The notes under the pieces are model-generated. The model did no database searches, had not been told where the DNA came from, and saw only the letters and a program-made list of their open reading frames with translations. A program made the translations under genes and the position numbers. Positions 13,537-25,629 of a stretch of 64,000 nucleotides of DNA are shown here, piece by piece. This DNA is from Hippophae tibetana (taxonomy: Eukaryota > Streptophyta > Magnoliopsida > Rosales > Elaeagnaceae): the NCBI GenBank assembly GCA_037013495.1, contig CM072806.1:33270001-33334000 (forward strand), read 5' to 3'. The first letter of the stretch is position 1. Every line of letters starts with the position of its first letter.

Positions 13537-14193
13537 CCCTTTCTTTTTTTTTGTTTCACCTAGGTATTTTTGGTAAAGTGCTTATATGATCCTAGGTGAG
13601 CAATTTCATAGTATTACATAATATGTTATGCTTGAATTTTATGATTTCTCTTGAAAGATTCTAGGACTTGAACTAATCTTTACTGGAAAATTGTGTTGAG
13701 TTATATTTCCTACTTTCTAAAATTTTATCATGTGGAGGCACTTGTGATATGTGAAGCTATCGCAGTGAGTGGAGATGGCTACCTCACAATTAGTGTGAAA
13801 GTCATCATGTTAGGTTCATGGCTCATTGATGAGTGCTCAAAAAGCACTAAAATAACCATGATTTTATGCACATTAATTGATTAAAAATATATATATTTAT
13901 ATGTTTTATCATATATTTATATAAATTTGTCTTTTTCGGAATCACGGGTATTTTTATTGTTTTTCAGGTATTTTGGCTTAAAAACGTAACTTAAAAACTC
14001 AAAGAGGAATACTGGAAGCAATACATCACAAATATATTAATAAATAAATGGGGAAAGGTCAACAAATATGGAAAAATTGGACAAAATGGGTCAAAAAGGA
14101 CAAAAATGTCATAAAGGAAAAAATCGCGCCGCCGCGCCCCACCGCCCGGCCGCCGCGCCCCAACGCCCAGCTCCGCCCCAAGCAGCAGCGCGC

Positions 14194-14305
14194 GTACTGT
14201 TCATCCGCGCGCACTGTTCATCCGCGGTACTGTGCAGACTCGGCACTGTTCATTCCCCGGTACTGTGCAGCCGCGGTACTGTTCATACCCGGTACTGTGC
14301 AGCCG
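14194..14305 (+). repeat. U3 tandem array of ACTGTTCAT units
   Basis: Several imperfect copies of a roughly 16-18-bp unit such as GTACTGTTCATCCGCG, alternating with GTACTGTGCAGCCGCG. The array is GC-rich within a very AT-rich LTR. It is shared with both LTRs of element A (near 27,980-28,110 and 40,905-41,032) but absent from the LTRs at 22,226, 54,735 and 57,256. Confidence 0.85.
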
Positions 14306-14316
14306 CCCCCCGTCAT

Positions 14317-14341
14317 GCTGACGTCATCAAATGACGTCAGC
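14317..14341 (+). promoter_or_regulatory. Double TGACGTCA palindrome (as-1-like) in Athila U3
   Basis: Two TGACGTCA sites lie 13 bp apart start to start. Together they form a perfect inverted repeat with 11-bp arms (GCTGACGTCAT / ATGACGTCAGC) and a 3-bp spacer (CAA), about 70 bp upstream of the TATA box. TGACG pairs with similar spacing (as-1 elements) bind TGA-class bZIP factors and respond to salicylate, auxin and stress. Binding is inferred from the motif alone. Confidence 0.6.
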
Positions 14342-14408
14342 AATCAATAATCCGCGTTTTTACATTTTTTTAACATTTTTTTCTCTACTTTTTCTCTCCA
14401 TCCTCACC

Positions 14409-14441
14409 TATAAATACCCCCATTCCCTTCACTTCAAAACA
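14409..14441 (+). promoter_or_regulatory. Athila LTR core promoter
   Basis: TATAAATA at 14,409-14,416 with a CA initiator at 14,440-14,441, 32 bp from the first T. The same arrangement is present in the LTRs of element A. The start of R is placed here by inference. Confidence 0.65.
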
Positions 14442-15746
14442 CACCTAAAAACACCTCCAAATACATTCTTTTCTCTCTTTTCTTAGATTTTTAGGATTCT
14501 TTAGTTTTTCTTAGTTTTTCTTAGTTTTTCTTATGTTTTCTTAGTTTTTAGCTTTTCTTAGTTAATTTCTCTTAGATTTAGAGTTCTTCCCTTTTTTTTG
14601 GGAAGAACTAGTTATGTTTTTGTAATATTTTAGCTCTTTGATTCAATAAATGGGAGTGCAAATTCCGCTTGGAGTTTTTCCAGCAACGGGAATAGCGTCG
14701 AAGTTCTGTAAGGATTTTATTTTCTTTACAGTTATTTTTATGCTTTATTCTTACATGTTATATTTAATTTGTCTGTGGTTAAATTTAATTGTGCTGGCTA
14801 TTTAGTAAACATGATGTAATAATAACGTTGTTATGCTTGCGAAATATTAAATAGGTAAAAATCTCTAAAATGAATTGATTTTGTTTTTATTCATGATTTT
14901 ATATTAAGAATGTTAGAGAGAAATATATTATTTGTCATTACAAACTTAAACCTGAAAATTAGATTTTAAGGTTTAGTTATCCGGTCTGATTTAGAGTAGT
15001 GCTCTTTTATTTGATGGTACAATCGCCCGGTAGTTAGAGTGAAGCTCTATTTCAAAAGTTTTTATAAAAATTATTATCTGAAAATGTATTGACAACATGT
15101 TTGCGGTAGTGGTTTTAAAACTTGAAAGTTAGTACTCGGATAGCTAAATTCTTAGGTTTAATTTGGACACCTTGAATAAAGTTTAAAGTGTCTAACCCCA
15201 CCAAAGGTGGCATTTAAATGGTTCATTTTCAATCTCTTAGAAAAAGGAATTAATTTAATGAGGCAAATTAGTTATCAACCCCACCCATAGGTGTTAATTG
15301 ATTTGTTTAGTTAACAAAGAATATCTAACCCCACCAAAGGTGATATTCATACAAAAAAAGGGAGAATCAATAAATATCAATTCATATCTTTAATAACCTA
15401 AATAATATGAGCAAGCATAATTAACTTAGTTATTATATCCATAAATACTCCGCCATTATAAATGATAAAATTTGCATGAATGTTTATTGAATCTATGTTT
15501 ATTTTTATGTAAGTAGATTAAAAACACAAAACCCCAAAATATCGTGACAGGATGTTTAGGATTTAATTTCGTTTTTAAAAGATTGAATAATAAATTAAAA
15601 ACCACACACATTCCTTCCTTAGATCGACCTTAGGAGTATAGTTATCATTTTCTTCGAAATGATTCGTGCACTTGCGAGAGTTTTATAAATATTAAAACCA
15701 AAGTATTGGCAAGAATTGGCGATGCCGGTTTTCGCTCATCACTCAT

Positions 15747-16773
15747 TCATGTAAATAATTAAGTTAAAAATATCATACTAAAAATGGTATTACATTTATA
15801 AAAAAAATTTACTTGGCATGTACAAAATGAAAGATCCAAAAAGGTTAAGAATAAATAAATAATCTTATATCTCTTTCATAAAATAAAAAGGAACAAAAAT
15901 CTTTAAGTTTTCTCTTGGTAAATATATTTTATTTTGTGAGATTGAAGACTAAATTATAGTTTTATATGATAGGTGAAACCTTTTCTTTTGAGTTCTTCTT
16001 GATTCATCATAAATGACTTAATTACCATCTTTGTTGAGTTCAAACATGTATACTAATTTTAAGAAAATGTTAATATGTCATTACATGTGCTAAGTATGCG
16101 TGTGTACCTCTTACACTCTGCTTGCTTATTTATACAATAAATAATTAAAATTAAGCAAAAATGAGTTATAAATTTATTGTTTGCTTGTGTGTGGTTAAAT
16201 TAGTTTAATACTTTATGTGACTATTTATGAAAATAAAAAATAAAAAGGGAGAAACCAAAATTTAGATCTTAATTTTTTTCTTTTTATTTACTTCTTCTCT
16301 CTATTAACTAATTAATTGGTTTTATATCTATAGAGTCATAGAACTTAGAGGAATCCTTGTTTTGAAGGGGAGTTTGCCTTCATTTTCTTACATTGCTTTT
16401 TTTTACCTTTAAGGTAGCTTCTCATAATTTCTTTGTCTCTTTCGTATATTAAAAACAGGAGTGATTATCATGTTTTCCTATTTTATTATGGGTTGTACTG
16501 ATGTAAATGCATGCATTACATGATTTCTTCATATACTTTGCTTATTTCTATGTAAACTAAAGTAATGTACAATAAGGCTTCCAAGCCAAGTTGTTCTATG
16601 CTTTGTCTATGTGAATTCAATTTAATACAAGCTTACCCTATTGTAGTGAAGATGGTTTCATCGGATCATTTCCACCATGGAGTCTTAGACATCAATGTAT
16701 ATTTACTTTATTCATATAAGAGTCATGTAGTGAGATAGAGGTTTTGCCACACGAAAATACCAAATGGGGAGTT
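15747..16773 (+). other. B1 internal region between gag and 3' LTR
   Basis: About 1 kb of AT-rich sequence without a pol-like frame. It ends in a short purine tract (AAATGGGGAG, about 16,762-16,771) abutting the 3' LTR at 16,774, which would serve as plus-strand primer. Confidence 0.6.
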
Positions 16774-18007
16774 TGTAAGGCCTATGAGTGTTGGATGGTT
16801 TCATAGACAAAATATTAATTTGTAATTTTATCTTTAAGCTCACTATCAAGTCCTTCAAGAACATCAAGTCTCTCAAGAAAAATAGAAGAAATGCTCAGAT
16901 TTTGGTTGATCGTAATTCAGGTATCTCTTTTTATAACTATCACATATATAATTGCATACATGTTTAAGTGCATTTCATATAGGCTTTTAATTGGATCAAT
17001 TCTAATATTGCATAATAAATATATTAGTTTTTATAGATAGAGGGGTCGATCCTTCTTGTAGATGTATTGATCTCACTATGGATCGATTTGTAATCAATCA
17101 CACTTTGATCATCCTCTCTCTATATACAAAACTAAACATACCTAAATACATAGAGGGATTGATCCCGTTATTGGAAATTGAAATATTTCATCCATTCTAA
17201 TGTGTTTTTTAATCCCAATTAGTAACTAATTACCTATAAAATGGTGCTATATCAGATGTGTGAAGTTTTAGCTCTTTAGGTTTAGTATATATACATTACT
17301 CTTCTCTCACAATTACATGCATAACTACATAGTAGATTTTTAAGAGCATAAGGTTCAACAATCAAGTTCTTTTCTCCTTGCTCTTTTTTAATTAGGTTGA
17401 ACTTCATCTCTTCATATATTCATATATGATTATGCTAGTATGAATCTAAGCCTATTTTATTTTCATATCTTTCATATTCATATAGTTTTTTCTTGATTAG
17501 GGACTTGTATATTTAAATTAAATAATTGTATGAATGATTATGATCATTTGGATTTAATTATTAAATTTCAAAAAAACTATTTTTATTGAACTTGTAATTA
17601 TTATGCTTGCTCTAGGATTTGCTAGTTGATTTAATTTAATTGATATATGATTTGAATCATCTAGTTAGGATTATCTATTATTAAATTCATTCTAAAATAC
17701 ACACGGATACTTGTGTTTTTTGTACAAACCCTGGTTGCAATTGTTCCGTGAACGTGTCTGATTGGCGAGAAGTTGAATAAAACGTTAGTCTGGATGCCGC
17801 TCACGCTAATCTTAGAAACTGTGAAAACAAAAAAGAGGCTCGTAAGTTAGATACATTGGTGTAGTATCTTAAGGAGGGTAGCATAAGATCGAATTTATAT
17901 TTAAATATTTAATTTTCATAAAGGAAAGTTAGGTAGTCGGATGGGTCAGTGATTTCCATCTTAGGTCATGATTGTGGCCTAAGTTGTTTATACTTAAAAA
18001 TATTTCC
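16774..18007 (+). repeat. Truncated 3' LTR of B1
   Basis: Starts TGTAAGGCCTATGAGTG and parallels the 5' LTR, including the TATA region and the segment before the primer site ('gtaagttagatacattgg...'). It loses similarity around 18,000, where the 5' LTR continues for about 170 bp more. The missing end explains why no target duplication is found. Confidence 0.75.
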
Positions 18008-18036
18008 AAGATTGGTGATGGTGATTCTACTCATCA
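18008..18036 (+). repeat. Possible relic of an Athila LTR 3' end
   Basis: Resembles the last 31 bp of the A-family LTR (AAGAATTGGCGATGCC...CTCATCA), with about 22 matching positions and the exact final CTCATCA. It sits at the point where the B1 3' LTR breaks off. It is short and could be coincidental. Confidence 0.3.
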
Positions 18037-19722
18037 GCACCACCCTAATGTAGTGTGATTAGTGACCAATAATCTATAACTAGAAGTGTATCAACCCAAA
18101 ACCTCATAGGACATATAGTCTACTATAAATATCTAATCGCAAACTCTAACCATGTATTCACACAAAAAACAATTGATAAAAAACTACAAAATGACCCACT
18201 CTCAAATGTAAGCTCTATAAAACAATTTCAAAAACATATATAAATCTCAGTATGAATTTTGGCATAGTTTTGGCTCTTAAATAATGTGTATGAAATAAGA
18301 GAAATGGGCGATATTTATAACATTCAGCAAGGTTCATAGTGAACTTGGTGGTGAAGTGATAAAAAGTAACATTTTTTGTCACAAAAATTATTGAATACTA
18401 ACCATAAATACCCGCACCTAAAAAGAATAAAAACACAAGTAAAAACATTATCTCGCTCACAATTTCACTCGTCGAAAACCAATACTCTCAACCTAATATG
18501 CACACTACGAAAACCAACTTCATGATGTGTAAACATATTTGCATACAAAACATTCTTAATTATGTGCGTATATAAATTATTGATCCGCAGTAACCAACAT
18601 TACATAGAACAAGACAAATACACTAAGTAAAATAAAAAAAACATCATATTTTGTACAAGAATGTCAACACACATACACTATTACAATACCATTTATAGAT
18701 GCCATTTTTGTTAATTTTATTATTTTTTTCAAAAAATTTGATCCCTTGAATGAATTTTATAAAAAGAAAAAGTGTAGATCTAAATCCATATTTAGGAAAA
18801 CACGGTCAACAGATGTAAAATAATTCAAGGTATGGGCTAACTATTTAATTAAGAGTCATAACTTTGAGCTACATTTATGACACAAATCGGTATAATAAGA
18901 ATTATATTTTAATTAAAATTAATTATTAATTTTTTTTACTCGTAAAATTATTTTCTTAACATTATAAATAAATAAATTATCTAAAATTATTTAAGTTTTT
19001 ATATTACTAAAAAATATGAATGTGAGTAAAAAATATAAACACGAACTACTAAAGTGTTGTATTAGACGATAGATGAGATGTTCCACGATCCATTGAGCTC
19101 AATAATTTTTTTCTCCTAGTAGTTATTTATTGTAAACTCTTTTTGTATTTTATAAAAATAAAATTGGACTTGTAGCTAATCCTATACAATAAAATTGTTT
19201 ATTGTTATATATAAATCAATAAAATAAAACAAGTCATATATAATATTTTTGGCTTTTTGAAAACACTTTACACTCTTTTTTTTAATGTTATATCATGGTA
19301 GGGTAATTTTGTATATCCTAACTAGTAATTAAAAAGTGGTTTAAGTCGATAAAGAGTCAAAACTTTAATATCTAATCATTATAAAAATATGAATATAATA
19401 TAATTATTTTAAGATAATAAATATCCAATAATTATACTTTAATTATCTTAAAGAGATAAATATCTAAAAATTATCTTTTAATTATCTTATTTTTAAGAAT
19501 AGATATTTATAAAAAATAATTATTGATAGTAGATAAGTGTTTATAAATTTACAACGCCTCAATCCTAATCAAAGAATGATAAATTTTTCATTTATAATAT
19601 ATGATATTAGTAACTTAATGATGATAGAGCAAAACACCATCCTATATAAGGTCTTAATAGTTTATTCCAGAATAATCCTTTCACCTACAAACTTAAACAA
19701 TGAATATACAATTAAATTTTTC
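18037..19722. other. AT-rich spacer between B1 and B2
   Basis: No recognisable gene or repeat family. Frames are short and without motifs. Confidence 0.5.
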
Positions 19723-21080
19723 TAATAGTTTATGATTTTATTTAACCTTAATTAATTTATAAAACGAACCAATTTTAATTATTATATTTGTAAGAGTAAA
19801 GTATGGAAATTATAAAACTCGATAATTTTAGGTGGAAACAACCTAGGCCACAACAATGACTTAAGAGGAAAACCACCGGTCCACCATACTACCCAACTTT
19901 TCACTACGAAAATCAAATGTTTAAGTACAAACTCGGTCTTATGCTACCCCCCTAGGATACTGCCCCAATGTACTTTACTTACGAGTCCCAACTCTATTTT
20001 CACAGTTTCCAATATTAGTGTGAGCGGTTTTCAGACCAGCGTTCCAATAAGCTCCTCGTAAATCAGATTGTTCACAAATCAACTACAAAATAGTTAGCAC
20101 AAAAACACAAGTGCCCATGTGTGTTCTAGAACGTATTTAACAATGAATAATCCTAACTAAATGATTCAAAATATATCATTTAAATCAAATCAACTAGAAA
20201 ATTTTAGATAAAAAGAAATTAAGCCCATATTCAATGAAAATAACTCTTTTAAAATTTAATAATTAAATCTAAATAATCATGATCATTTATATAGTTATTA
20301 GATTTAAATATATAAGATCTTAATAAAGAAGAAGTTATATGAATATTAAAAATATGTCATAAATAGGCTAATAAATATGCAAACTTTAAAAATTAAATAT
20401 TAAAAAAACCAATGATAATATTAATCAATTAGCTTCAAAATCTCTATTTTTTCTTGAAGACCCAGACACTTTACCACTAGTCATAGCCATATAATTATCC
20501 ATAGCCCAATAGAGGAAGATTGTGACTTATCTGTATTATGTTCCTTGATTGATCAGCAAAATAGAGAAAGAGGAGGGTATTATCTTTCCAATTGTTAGCT
20601 CTCTGATTAGGCCGAAAATCATATATTTATTTTTTCAATCATTCCTCATCACATAATTATTATGAGTAATTTTAGGCATACTCATGCGTTAATTTCTCCT
20701 TCTTCTTTTTCGACAGTTACAAATATTCTTTTTCTGCTATCTCCGTTTCAAGGCCCATTAAAAACAAAAAACTTAATATTATAAAAAAAATCATTTCTTA
20801 AGACACATTATAAAAATATTTAATTAATAATTTCATAAATTAATTAAAGTTTAAATAAATATTTTAACACAAAATATAATTTCAGATTTATGAAAATGTG
20901 CTATTAAATGCATGAATGTAATCCTATGTGTCGAAGTTATAAAAGATATACCTGAAGTACGAATATCTGGAACTTGAACATTTGTTTTGATTTTCTTGAT
21001 AAACTTGGTAGCAGGCCCAAAAACAAATTTACATGTAAATATTTTGTCCACAAAAATAGCCAACACTCATAGTCCTTACA
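19723..21080 (-). repeat. 3' LTR of B2
   Basis: Minus-strand start TGTAAGGACTATGAGTG at 21,080. It contains the site near 20,505 ('atccatagcccaatag') that is interrupted by element A in the other LTR, so it preserves the empty site. It parallels 25,700-26,459 and 41,402-42,078 closely. The left end is set by weak similarity only. Confidence 0.7.
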
Positions 21081-21096
21081 AACTCCCCCTTTGGCA
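21081..21096 (-). other. Polypurine tract of B2
   Basis: On the minus strand AAAGGGGGAGTT directly precedes the 3' LTR start at 21,080, the normal position of the plus-strand primer. Confidence 0.7.
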
Positions 21097-22225
21097 TTTT
21101 TTGTGTGGCAAAACCTCTCTCTCACTACATTACACATATAGGAATACAATGAAATACAATGATATCCTAGACTCCATAGTGGAACTATCCTATGGTTCGG
21201 TAGATCCATTTTCGCTGCAACTTGACAAGCTTGTAAGTAACTGAAACAACATTGACAAAGTATAGGACAACTTGGCATGAAAGCCTCATTGTATATTAGT
21301 TTAGTTTACATAGAAATAAGCAAAGTGTAAAAAATAGTCATGTAGTATGCATTCATATCAATTAAGCTTAATTAAATAAGTTCTCCCCCTATATGCATAA
21401 CAAAATAAAAACATGGAAGTGAAACACATTATTCTCTCCCCCTTTTTGACATATGAGAAGGACAAAACATTAAACAAAGCAATGAAGTTAAACTCCTCCT
21501 AAAGATATAGCAATGTAAAAGTAGAGTAATGCAGAAGTGCTATATACTTTAAACTCCCCCTAAGTTTTATGACTCTCTAACTTAAAAACGAATTAAAAAG
21601 GTAATATATGAAAAGAATATGGAAGTGAAAAAAAATCTAATTTTATTTTTTAATATTTTGTTTTTTCATAAATAGATAGCCATATAAGGTACTAAACTCA
21701 TTTAATCACAAATGAACACATAACCAATTGAGAACTCATCATTTTTTTAACTCTAATTTTGATTATTTATCATATAAATAAATATGTAGAGTATAAGAGT
21801 CACATAAGCACATATAATGACATATTGACATTTACTTAAAATAGTATATATGTTTAAACTCCATAAATATGTCAATTAATTCATTTATGACCTATCAAGA
21901 AAGACTCAAAAGAAAAAATATCACCTATCATGTAAAACTATAATCGAGTCTTCAATCTTACAAAATAAAGTATATCTTCTAAAGGAGGACTTATTATTTT
22001 ATTTTATTATTTTTTTGTATTGTTTTTCATACATATGAGGTAAATTATATATATATATATAACCTCTATTAGCTCTTTCATTTTGTGCATTCAATATACA
22101 AGATTTATAAGTAGTAACTTTTTGCATAATCTTTTCTCTTTTTTTTTTGCACGAGTCATAAACCTAGCATGATGACTTTCACACTAGTTGTGAGGTAGCC
22201 CTATCCGTTCATTGCGGTAGCTTCA

Positions 22226-24151
22226 TGATGAGCGAAAACCGGCATCGCCGATTCTTGCCAATACTTTGGTTTTAATATTTATAAAACTCTCGCAAGTACA
22301 CGAATCATTTTGTAGAAAATGATAAGTATACTCCCAAGGTCGATCTAAGGAAGGAATGTATGTGGTTTTTAATTTATTATTCAAACTTTTAAAAAAGAAA
22401 TTAAATCCTAAACATCCTGTCACGATAGTTTGGTTTTTGTGTTTCTAATCTAATAACATAAAAATAAACATAGATATAAATTAAATAAATATAATCTAAT
22501 AACATAAAAATAAACATAGATACAGATTCAATAAATATAATCTAATAACATAAAAATAAACATAGATACAGATTCAATAAATATTTATGCAAATTTTATC
22601 ATTTATAATAGTGGAGTATTTATGGATATAATAACTAAATTAATTATGCTTGCTCATATTATCTAGGTTATTAAAGATATAAATTGATATTTTATTGATT
22701 CTCTCTTTTTTATATAAATATCACCTTTAGTGGGGTTAGATATTCTTTGTTAACTAAACAAATCAATTAACACCTATGGGTGGGGTTGATAACTAATTTG
22801 GTTAATTAAATTAATTCCTTTTTCTAAGAGATTGAAAATAAACCATTTAAATTCCACCTTTGGTGGGGTTAGACAGTTTAAACTTTATTCAAGGTGTCCA
22901 AATTAAACATAAGAATTTAATTATCCGAGTACTAACTTTCAAGTTTTAAAACCACTACTAAAAACATGTTGTCAATACATTTTCACATAATAATTCTTAT
23001 AAAAACTTTTGAAATAGAGCTTCACTTTAACTACCGGGCGATTGTACCAACAAATAAAAGAGCACTACTCTAAATTAGACCGGATAACTAAACCTTAAAA
23101 TCTAATTTTCAGGTTTAAGTTTGTAATGAAAAATAATATATTTCTCTCTAACATTCTTAATATAAAATCTTGAATAAAAATAAAATCAATTCATTTTAGA
23201 ATTTTTCACCTATTTAATATTTCGCAAGCATAACAACGTTATTATTACATCATGTTTATAAACAACCAGCAGAGTTTAATTTAATCATAGACAAATTAAA
23301 TATAACATGTAAGAATAAAGCATAAAAAATAACTGTAAAGAAAATAAAATCCTTACAGAACTTCGATGCTATTCCCGTTGCTGGAAAACCTCCAAGCGGA
23401 ATTTGCACTCCCATTTATTGAATCAAAAAGCTAATAAATTACAAAACATTACAAGTTCCTCTCAAAAAGAGAAGAACTCTAAAACTAAGAGAATTTAACT
23501 TAAAAAACTAAGAAAGAAACTAAGGAAAGCTTAAAAACTAAGAAATGAGAGAAAGAAAGAAGAGAGAAGTGTGTTTTGAAGGTGTTGAAGGTATGTTTTG
23601 AAGTGAAGGGAAGGGGGTATTTATAGGTGAGGATGGAGAGAAAAAATGAGTAAAAAAATGTAAAAACGCATAATGGAAATGCTGAGGTCATTGATGACGT
23701 CAACATGACGTCATGGGGTGGCTGCACGTGAAAAATGGGGCGAAAAGGCGTCGGCGCGCGCGGAAGGGGCTACTGGGCACACAGGGCGCGCGCAGCTCGG
23801 CGCGCGCGCGGGTGTGGGCGCTGGGGCGCTTGGCTGGGCGCGCGGCTGGGCAGCTGGGCACAATTTTCTCCTTTTTGACCTTTTTGACCCATTTTGTCCA
23901 ATTTTTCCATATTTATTGACCTTTCCCCATTTATTTATTGATATATTTGTGATGTATTGCTTCAAGTGTTGCTCTTTGAGTCTTTAAGTTACGTTTTTAA
24001 GCCAAAATACATAAAAAACAATAAAAATACCCGTGATTCCGAAAAAGACAAATTTATATAAATATATGATAAAACATATAAATATATATATTTTTAATCA
24101 ATTAATGTGCATAAAATCATGGTTATTTTAGTGCTTTTTGAGCACTCATCA
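22226..24151 (-). mobile_element. Athila-family solo LTR inside B2 (GC-tract subtype)
   Basis: 1,926 bp in minus orientation, plus-strand ends TGATGAGCGAAAACC and GAGCACTCATCA. The perfect duplication CTTCA flanks it (22,221-22,225 and 24,152-24,156), and B1 shows the empty site at about 13,745-13,765. Unlike the solo LTR in B1, its U3 has a GC-rich tract (23,745-23,870) without the ACTGTTCAT array. The TATA box (23,618-23,625), AATAAA signal and R-U5 body are conserved. Confidence 0.92.
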
Positions 24152-24156
24152 CTTCA

Positions 24157-24594
24157 CACATCACAGTAGGTAGCCCTCTCACTACTAGGTGCCTCCATAC
24201 GGTAAAGTTTTAGAAAGTAAGAAATATAACTCAACACAATTTTACAGTCAAGATTAGTTGAAGTCCTAGAGTCTTTCAAGAAAATTCATAAACTTCAAGC
24301 ATAACATATATGTGTGTTTGTGAGTGTGTGAAGAATTTTATGTCAATATCGATCATCACATGTACAAGAATATGTGTGTATGCATAAGCCAAAATTTTAG
24401 AATAATTTATACAATAAATATCAAAATGAGTCGAGTCACTAAAATGAGGTTATGTATATGTAAGTATTAAATAAGTCCAATAGCGTGTTGGTCAGATAAG
24501 AATGCTACTTCTAGTTTTTTAAGTTTAACTAATAAAATAAAAACAATAAAGATTACTCATCTAGGGTCATTTAAGCATTCTAATAAAAAAACGG
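24157..24594 (-). other. B2 internal non-coding segment
   Basis: Resumes B-family sequence matching B1 13,560-13,760 (for example the stretch around 'aggacttcaactaatctt' on the minus strand). No coding capacity is seen. Confidence 0.6.
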
Positions 24595-25573
24595 TCAGGT
24601 AACCGGGAAAAAACAACCTTTCATAACCCACATTTTCTTGCATTTTGGTTTCTTTATATCATTGGGTTGAGACTCAACAAACTTAGGTTTCATAGGTGTG
24701 TTCTTGGACTTAGCTATACTTTTCTTATTCATCCCAAATAAAGATGCAGTATGCATAGTAGGATGATGATAATGAGTTCTAGCATTAAATGTATTGAATT
24801 TTATTTCCCTCTTTAAACCTAAGACTTTATGCATCTTAGTAGAATTTTTGAACATATTATTATAATTTCCATTCATCCTTGAATATGATGTAGCATGCAT
24901 AGATGGATGATGTTTATTGGTCCTACTATGTGAAACATGGAAAGAATGATTAAGTTTAAGAGCATTCCTCAAAAATCTATATTTTGGTCTTATATGACCT
25001 TTTCTACCATAATGATGACAGACAGGCACAAACTTAACAACTTTCTCTACCATAGGTGTAATAGTTCTTTGTGCATAAGTAGTAACAATAGGAGTAGAGT
25101 TTAAGGGCCTTAAAAATGTGGTCTTTAATGTTGAAGGTATGGAACTCTCATCCTTATTACCAAAGCCATCTGTATCACCATGTGACTTACCAATGCTCAA
25201 TGTTTTATCTAATTGTTGAGCTCCAATGGTAAGTCTCTCCACTATTTCACATGATTCTTTGAGCTCTTGCACTTTTTTTTATTATCTTCAACAAGCTTAT
25301 TATTTTCTTCTTTCAAACCTACAAGACTTAAATTCAAAACATTATTTTGTTCTTGCAAAATATTATACGCTTCTTTTAATTTATTAGAAAAAATTTCATG
25401 TGCCTCAAGTTGTTCATTTAATTTTTCTATTTTTATATTTAAACTATTATTCTCTTCTATGGCTCTAAGACATTTAGAAACTAATTCTATAGAACTTTAA
25501 CATTATATTTAGAGAGAAAAGAAGAATCAAGTTCTCCATCATCTGAGCTATAATCCTCAATAGAATGATCCAT
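24595..25573 (-). pseudogene. Degenerate copia-type gag of B2
   Basis: Three blocks in shifting frames. Minus-strand ATG at 25,573 opens an acidic stretch (DYSSDDGELDSS). After a frameshift a coiled-coil-like segment rich in Leu, Glu and Lys covers about 25,500-25,270. After another shift a 225-residue frame (25,272-24,595) carries CHHYGRKGHIRPKY, a zinc knuckle in which the second and last Cys are Tyr. The tail (PKCKKMW...) matches the tail of the B1 gag. No pol follows. The B1 copy has a knuckle with the same final Tyr, so that change is probably inherited, whereas the second-Cys change is specific to B2. Confidence 0.7.
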
Positions 25574-25616
25574 AATAAAAATCCGTAGAACTAACACTAA
25601 GTGTATCTAGTGTTGA

Positions 25617-25629
25617 CTTTGATACCAAT
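25617..25629 (-). other. Primer-binding site of B2
   Basis: Minus-strand ATTGGTATCAAAG follows the LTR end and corresponds to the tRNA-Met-type site of B1 (ATTGGTATTAGAG). Confidence 0.65.

Larger units (their letters stand above)
13827..15741 (+). mobile_element. Athila-family (A) solo LTR inside B1
   Basis: 1,915 bp with ends TGATGAGTGCTC and TTCGCTCATCA, a 7-bp terminal inverted repeat (TGATGAG/CTCATCA). It is flanked by the perfect duplication CTCAT (13,822-13,826 and 15,742-15,746). The uninterrupted sequence is seen in B2 near 22,145-22,185 (minus strand), which confirms the insertion. U3 carries a GC-rich tract with a repeated ACTGTTCAT unit, then a TGACGTCA pair, a TATA box and a conserved polyadenylation signal (AATAAATGGGAGTG, near 14,645). 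The small frames inside the GC tract are not genes. Confidence 0.92.
8561..18007 (+). mobile_element. B1: gag-only copia-like LTR retrotransposon (non-autonomous)
   Basis: The 5' LTR starts TGTAAGGACTATGAGTG and ends at 11,702 (TTCA). It is followed by a tRNA-Met-type primer site, a broken gag with two zinc-knuckle relics, a purine tract and a 3' LTR starting TGTAAGG at 16,774. No protease, integrase or reverse transcriptase is present between gag and the 3' LTR. Without its two nested solo LTRs the internal part is only about 3.1 kb. A second copy (B2, about 19,723-42,078) has the same gag-only layout, so loss of pol looks like a property of the family and not of one copy. The gag with late CHHCGKKGH knuckle resembles SIRE/Maximus-type copia elements. 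The 3' LTR is truncated, so no target duplication can be read. Confidence 0.75.

Noticed and set aside
14194..14305. A CRISPR-like array
   Set aside because: Units are short, adjoining and imperfect without unique spacers, lie inside a plant LTR, and no cas genes exist.
14048..14350. Overlapping frames of 60-110 codons in the GC-rich U3 tracts (also near 23,711, 27,933, 40,859, 54,893 and 58,580)
   Set aside because: They are low-complexity translations of the GC tract or the ACTGTTCAT array inside LTR promoters, open on both strands because stop codons are rare in GC-rich DNA. No domain is visible.
20851..21278. Repeated small frames at the B-family LTR start (also 8,571-8,825 and 41,849-42,064)
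   Set aside because: They recur only because the LTR is repeated, differ by stops between copies and have no recognised domain.
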